A stretch of 64,000 nucleotides of DNA from Tautonia rosea (lineage in GTDB: Bacteria; Planctomycetota; Planctomycetia; Isosphaerales; Isosphaeraceae), in the NCBI RefSeq assembly GCF_012958305.1, contig NZ_JABBYO010000008.1, positions 126,001-190,000 on the forward strand, in the 5' to 3' direction. A model generated the notes under the pieces. It was not told the DNA's origin. It saw only the letters and a list, made by a program, of their open reading frames with translations, and made no database searches. Shown here piece by piece: positions 57,783 through 64,000 of this stretch; positions within the stretch are counted from its first letter, which is position 1, and every line of letters starts with the position of its first letter. The position numbers were made by a program, and so were the translations under genes.

Positions 57783-59495
57783 TCAGACCACCCCCCTCGG
57801 CAGTTCGAGGGCTGCGACTCGTTCCTCACCTTTCCAATGACCGATCCGATGTTCACAACGCAAATCCCAGTCGATCAACACCGTTCCGCCCCGTCGCGCC
57901 ACATCCAGCCACAGGTTGCAATCATAACCGACCGCCTCGCCCCCCGACCGTGCGGGACCGGCACGAAACACCTCGCGACGTACCAACGCACAGCCCAGCC
58001 CCGTCCCGCCGATCGACTCCAGGCCCGTCCCCCCCTCCAGGTGGACCAGATCCCCCGTCTCCAGGTTCGTGTATCGCCAGGCCACGCTGCACCCCGGAAC
58101 CACCCGAGAGCGGTAGTTCGCCGTCACGCCATCAACCATCGGACCCATCCGGTCGAGCAACCGATCGAGCGCATCGGGCGGCGGAATCACATCATCTTCC
58201 AGACACCACACCAGATCCGTCCGGGCCAGTTGCCCGATCCGGTTCCAGATCGCTCCCACCCGGTGATTCACGGCCCGGCCATGCCGCCGACGCCCCTGCT
58301 CCCCCTCGTCCAGCGGAGCATCGGCCAGCTCCGAGGCCGACAGACCCGCCACCGCCGGCCTCGGGTCGCGGTGATACGAGTGCCCGGCATACCCGTCCTG
58401 CTCCAGCAACCACCGACGCAACCGCTTCCCCACCGCCTCTGATCCCGAATTATCATAAAAAAGCAAATGCAACTGTGATGCGGGATACGACTGCCGCGCC
58501 ACGGCGTCGAGCATGGCGTCGATCAAATGCTCCCGGCCCGACCAGGGAATCGCCAGCGTCACCAGATTGGTCGGGTCGATCGTCCGTCGCCACTCGCTTT
58601 GGTGGTTGGCGCGGGCCTTCGAGTGGCATACCCCGTCGTCGTGGCGATAGTAGAAATAATCCACCGGCGCGGGAATCATCCGCCAACCGTGGTCGCGGAA
58701 CCGCCGCCAAAGCGCCCAGTCATCGTGAGGAATCGTGCCGTCCGGGTCAGCAGCGAAGACCGGCCAGCCGCCGACCTGCAACAGCGCATCGGTCCGGATC
58801 AGGGCCGGCACCCCCGCCAGGTTCGATCGGCCGAGCAGGTCCGGATGGTACGGCACGCTCCACGTCCCTTGCTGCGTCCCGCAAAACCGCAGCCGAGGAT
58901 AGGCTGCCGCCGCCCGGCAGTCGGTCGCGATCGTCGCCAGCAAAACCTCCAGGTAATCCGGCGGAATCATATCGTCGTCGTCGAGGAAGCACAGGTACGG
59001 TAGATCGGCCATCGCCTGCATCCCGACATTCCGCGCCGGGTTTCCGCTCAAGCCCGACCCGACCTCTGCCCGAAGGTACTCCACCCCCGGATACCGGCTC
59101 ACCACCTCCTCGGCCGAGTCCTCCCCATTGTCCACCACCAGGATACGTTCCGGCCGATGCGTCTGCATCATCAGCGAACCGAGCATGTGCGGCAGCCAGT
59201 TCGGCCGGTTCCGGGTCGGGATCACCACCCCCACCCGGTGCGGCAAGGTTGGCCTCGCATACCAACGGGCCCCCGCAGCCTCCTGCCCTTCCTGCTCCGT
59301 ACCAACCCGCTGCGCTGCCCGCAACGACGTTCCGCCCACCATCGCCTCGCCATACTCGACGTCCCGCGTCGCCTCGCCATACTCGACCTCTTGCATCGTG
59401 TCGCCATACGCAAACGCCGAGGCTGCGTTGTCGGCACGGGTCACATCGAGCGTCGCGTCACCATCGGACACTCGCGGATTCGCACGCTTCGCCAT
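57783..59495 (-). CDS. Double GT2 glycosyltransferase
   Basis: 570 residues. Two family-2 glycosyltransferase domains lie in tandem. The first has VGVVIPTRNRPNWLPHMLGS, an ILVVDNGEDS motif, and the metal-binding FLDDDDMIPPDY. The second starts at about residue 290 (LVTLAIPWSGREHLIDAML) and has the matching WCLEDDVIPPPDAL. The enzymes transfer sugars from nucleotide donors in the cytosol. The N-terminus is preceded by about 80 residues with a 9-residue tandem repeat. Starts at 59495 (ATG) or 59507 (GTG) are possible. No export or membrane helix is seen. Confidence 0.87.
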   Translation of the reverse strand: MAKRANPRVSDGDATLDVTRADNAASAFAYGDTMQEVEYGEATRDVEYGEAMVGGTSLRAAQRVGTEQEGQEAAGARWYARPTLPHRVGVVIPTRNRPNWLPHMLGSLMMQTHRPERILVVDNGEDSAEEVVSRYPGVEYLRAEVGSGLSGNPARNVGMQAMADLPYLCFLDDDDMIPPDYLEVLLATIATDCRAAAAYPRLRFCGTQQGTWSVPYHPDLLGRSNLAGVPALIRTDALLQVGGWPVFAADPDGTIPHDDWALWRRFRDHGWRMIPAPVDYFYYRHDDGVCHSKARANHQSEWRRTIDPTNLVTLAIPWSGREHLIDAMLDAVARQSYPASQLHLLFYDNSGSEAVGKRLRRWLLEQDGYAGHSYHRDPRPAVAGLSASELADAPLDEGEQGRRRHGRAVNHRVGAIWNRIGQLARTDLVWCLEDDVIPPPDALDRLLDRMGPMVDGVTANYRSRVVPGCSVAWRYTNLETGDLVHLEGGTGLESIGGTGLGCALVRREVFRAGPARSGGEAVGYDCNLWLDVARRGGTVLIDWDLRCEHRIGHWKGEERVAALELPRGVV

Positions 59496-59765
59496 TGATG
59501 CATCCACGCTCCAGGCCAGGCAGCACCTCGGCCCGGCGACAATTCACAGAAGGAACCTACACGACAAAATCTCACACGATTGATTCTACGCGTTCAACAT
59601 CGCTCTTTTTCAAACAAAATCGCCAGGCCTCTTCATTTTCTCTCGGGGCATCGGTCTGTCGATGGAGACCGATCCTCCGACTCGGTTCCTCAACGTCGCT
59701 CCTGAATAGGCATTCGATCGCCATCTCATCCCATTGGAAACCAATTCTGCCCAGCGTTCAGGATC

Positions 59766-60380
59766 TCAGACCCGCCACGATTCTCCCCCCTCTCGCCTGG
59801 TGACCTCGATCATCGGCCTCGGCTCGGCAACGATCAGGCGGAACGCCAAGGGCACCACCTCGCTCCGAATCGGCTCGGGATCCCCCGGACGGCTCATCCC
59901 CACCTTCCCCAGCGTCCCCTCGACCCACCGATACAGTTCCAGCACCCACGGATCGCGGTCCACAATCAACACTTCCCGCGTGTTCACCTTCGCATAAAAC
60001 GCCAGCTTCTCCCGCGCCCGGTCCCCCTGGCTCGCCACCTCCACCGCCAAATCCGGCCCCCCAAGCCAGTGCGTCTCCCGGTTGATCGCCGATGTCCCGT
60101 TCAGGAAGACGGCCACATCGGGGCAGCGATAATTCTGCGTCCAGTCCTCCTGCCGATCGCTCACGTTCACCCCGGCGAACACCAATCCCTGTGCTCCAAA
60201 ATTCAAACTCACCTGAAGAATCGCTGAAAGCCGTGTGGCGATCAGTTGGTGTTCGTTGTTCGCAAGCGGCGACATCACATAGACCCCATCCCAGACCTCA
60301 TCGAACCGATCCCCCCCCGAAGCCCGCCGCTGCTCCAGGATCTGGTCTTCAACGTAAGAATCGAGCACGAGCGTCGCCAT
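59766..60380 (-). CDS. Uma2 family (DUF820) protein
   Basis: 204 residues. AAGGAG lies 8 nt before the ATG at 60380. The PD-(D/E)XK-type fold is visible: ELLEGVYVMSP-like WDGVYVMSPLANNEHQLIAT, a PDVAVFLNGTSAI strand and the conserved GGPDLAVEVASQGDRAREK motif with YAKVNTREVLIVDRD, matching E-xK-type catalytic residues. The family resembles restriction-endonuclease folds and is common in cyanobacteria and planctomycetes; whether it cuts DNA in vivo is unknown. No partner gene is adjacent. Confidence 0.88.
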   Translation of the reverse strand: MATLVLDSYVEDQILEQRRASGGDRFDEVWDGVYVMSPLANNEHQLIATRLSAILQVSLNFGAQGLVFAGVNVSDRQEDWTQNYRCPDVAVFLNGTSAINRETHWLGGPDLAVEVASQGDRAREKLAFYAKVNTREVLIVDRDPWVLELYRWVEGTLGKVGMSRPGDPEPIRSEVVPLAFRLIVAEPRPMIEVTRREGGESWRV

Positions 60381-60423
60381 CACCCAGGCTCCTTGGTGGT
60401 TCCGACCGGGACCGCAAACGACT

Positions 60424-60467
60424 GACGGAGGCGAACGACCCCTTCGCCTCGGGCCGTCGCCTCCGTC
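60424..60467 (-). terminator. Terminator-like hairpin after enolase
   Basis: An 11-bp stem (GACGGAGGCGA / TCGCCTCCGTC) with a 22-nt loop, about 35 nt after the enolase stop on the minus strand. Confidence 0.55.
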
Positions 60468-60501
60468 GCATTCTAACCGATCAGGCTCATCGAGCGGGCG
60501 G

Positions 60502-62646
<2,145 letters not shown>

Positions 62647-63558
62647 TCACGCCCACTCCAGGGCCACCCGCTGACCGTGCTGCGGGTGGTTCGGGTCGAT
62701 CGCCCGCAACTCCAGCGTCATCCCTCCGGCCCTCAGGTGCGCATCAACCCAACCGTTCGGCAACCCGTCCTCGAACAGATACGCCACCGGCGGCAGGTTG
62801 ATGAGGTACAGCCCGTCCCTCCGCCCGATCGACCACCGATGCGTATGCCCGTACACATACGCCTTGACCTGCGGCCTCGCCGCGATCAGCTCAAAAAAGG
62901 CCGCCGTATCCTGAATGCCCGACCACCGTGTTCCTTCCTCCGGCGGCGTAAACTGCGGGTTATGGTGCGCAAAGAGGATCGCCGGTTTCTCGCTCCGCCG
63001 ATCCAGTTCCTCGGCCAACCACGCCAGCTGCTCCTGCCCCAGCTCCCCCGTCACCACGTCCACCTCGGTCAGCGTGTCGAGCAAGAACAGATTGGCGTGC
63101 TGCGATTCGATGATGCTCACATGCTTCGACTCGACCACCACCGTGTCCGGGCGCTGCATGACCAGGGCATCGTACAGGGGGCCTCGATCATCGTGGTTCC
63201 CCATCGTCATGTGCAGGTCCAGCCCACCTCCGGCCATCGGCTCGACGCACCGGGCCAGATTCGCGTAATCCTCGGGCAACCCCTTCAGGTAAGCGCAATC
63301 GCCGTTGAGGATCACCCCCGCCGGTTTCCGCTCCAGCGCGAGCAACTGGCCCACCACCCGCTGCAGGTTACGGGTCATGTTCACCCCTCGGGCCTCGATC
63401 TCCGGCCGACTCGGGATGTGCGTATCCGACAGCAACGCAAACCGATTCGCGTCCCACTCCGCCCCAATGGCCCCTCTCCCCACCGCCAATCCGGCCACCG
63501 CCGCCGCGCTGCCCGCCAGAAACCCTCTGCGGGACAACGCTTGCACATGAATCGGCAT
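62647..63558 (-). CDS. Tat-exported metallophosphoesterase
   Basis: 303 residues; GAGGAGGAG lies before the ATG. The Tat signal SRRGFLAGSAAAVAGLAVGRG is clear. The calcineurin-like core follows: FALLSDTHIPS (metal Asp-His), VILNGDCAYLKG, MGNHDDRG, LFAHHNPQF and YVYGHTHRW, giving all the metal-binding Asp, His and Asn residues. It should hydrolyse phosphate esters in the periplasm or outside the cell; substrate unknown. Folding before Tat export is common for metalloenzymes. Confidence 0.92.
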   Translation of the reverse strand: MPIHVQALSRRGFLAGSAAAVAGLAVGRGAIGAEWDANRFALLSDTHIPSRPEIEARGVNMTRNLQRVVGQLLALERKPAGVILNGDCAYLKGLPEDYANLARCVEPMAGGGLDLHMTMGNHDDRGPLYDALVMQRPDTVVVESKHVSIIESQHANLFLLDTLTEVDVVTGELGQEQLAWLAEELDRRSEKPAILFAHHNPQFTPPEEGTRWSGIQDTAAFFELIAARPQVKAYVYGHTHRWSIGRRDGLYLINLPPVAYLFEDGLPNGWVDAHLRAGGMTLELRAIDPNHPQHGQRVALEWA

Positions 63559-63659
63559 CGTTTGCTCCTCCTCGAATCGTCACCTGTCGGTTCACTCATT
63601 CGGAGCCTCCCCCCCTTTCGCAACGCGCCGCGCCCTCCTCGCTCCGCTCACCGCAATCC

Positions 63660-64000
63660 TCACGCGCGAAGGATCTTCTCCATCGCCTTTCCCTTGGCCA
63701 GCTCATCCACGAGCTTATCCAGTTGGCGAATCGCCTGCATCAACGGATCCTCCACCTCTTCAACGCGGACGCCGCAGATCACCCCTTTGATGAGCGCACG
63801 ATTGGGATTCATCGCCGGCGCCTGAGCAAAGAACGTTTCGAAATCCGTCTTCTGTTCAAGCTGTTGGAGGAGCCCCGCCTCGTCATAGCCGGTCAGCCAG
63901 CAGATGATCTGGTCGACCTCCTCCTTCGTGCGTCCCTTGCGCATGGCCTTCTCAACATACCGGGGATACACCCCCGCAAACGGCATCGCAAAGATTCGAT
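63660..64000 (-). CDS. DUF2200 family protein (runs off window end)
   Basis: The visible 113 codons end [18 protein letters not shown] in reverse, which is the family N-terminus; a few residues before it lie beyond the window. [22 protein letters not shown] is the DUF2200 core. The fold is a small helical domain of unknown function, widespread in bacteria and often annotated from horizontally shared genes. Stop codon at 63660-63662. Confidence 0.88.
   Translation of the reverse strand, partial: RIFAMPFAGVYPRYVEKAMRKGRTKEEVDQIICWLTGYDEAGLLQQLEQKTDFETFFAQAPAMNPNRALIKGVICGVRVEEVEDPLMQAIRQLDKLVDELAKGKAMEKILRA

Overview
The window is high-GC bacterial chromosome and looks like a planctomycete, most likely of the Isosphaeraceae type (Tautonia/Singulisphaera-like; inferred from content, not from a marker gene). 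The signs are DUF1501 and DUF1559 proteins, two large Ser/Thr kinases carrying WD40 or leucine-rich repeats, sulfatases, DUF1080, DUF1571, Uma2, and secreted proteins with the planctomycete N-terminal 'LExLExRxLL' motif. It holds about 46 genes in short operons on both strands, with no tRNA, rRNA, transposase or CRISPR array that I can recognise.

Layout. 1-6055 (minus): a TPR protein cut by the window edge and a 1528-residue fusion of a membrane glycosyltransferase with an AsmA-like domain. 6.3-13.1 kb: DUF2237, a lineage-specific small protein, a Sir2 deacetylase, an orphan 110-residue gene, TilS, a coiled-coil membrane protein, a PAC2-family protein and a YaiI/DUF188 protein. 13.1-20.8 kb: secreted proteins around the most interesting locus. 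21-26.2 kb: an M1 metallopeptidase, a single-CxxCH protein, a cyclase-family hydrolase and a small antitoxin-like protein. 26.26-28.67 kb: an AT-richer island (a DUF1559 pseudopilin-like protein, a lipoprotein and an interrupted secreted protein) bounded by a 19-bp direct repeat. 28.7-32 kb: a DedA / B12-radical-SAM / membrane-protein operon. 32-41.4 kb: DUF1080, a membrane protein, DUF1501, a CAP/FG-GAP exoprotein, a di-haem cytochrome c peroxidase and a diadenylate cyclase. 41.4-46.6 kb: an AraC regulator divergent from two sulfatases. 46.8-57.7 kb: a DUF4175-like coiled-coil protein, a WD40 kinase, an ECF sigma operon and an LRR kinase. 57.8-64 kb: a double GT2 glycosyltransferase, Uma2, enolase, a Tat-exported metallophosphoesterase and a DUF2200 gene cut by the window end.

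The standout is a tandem pair of minus-strand genes (15674-16246 and 16456-17028). Each has a strong Shine-Dalgarno, a signal peptide and exactly 190 codons, and each is interrupted by one in-frame TGA at codon 61. That TGA sits in a Cys-x-x-(TGA) motif of a thioredoxin-like protein. Thirteen bases after each TGA a hairpin with identical stems follows; within a 66-nt block that is 64/66 identical between the genes, the only two differences fall in predicted unpaired positions. This is what a pair of exported selenocysteine (CxxU) redox proteins with bacterial SECIS elements would look like. I do not know the family as a described selenoprotein, and no selenocysteine machinery is visible in this window.
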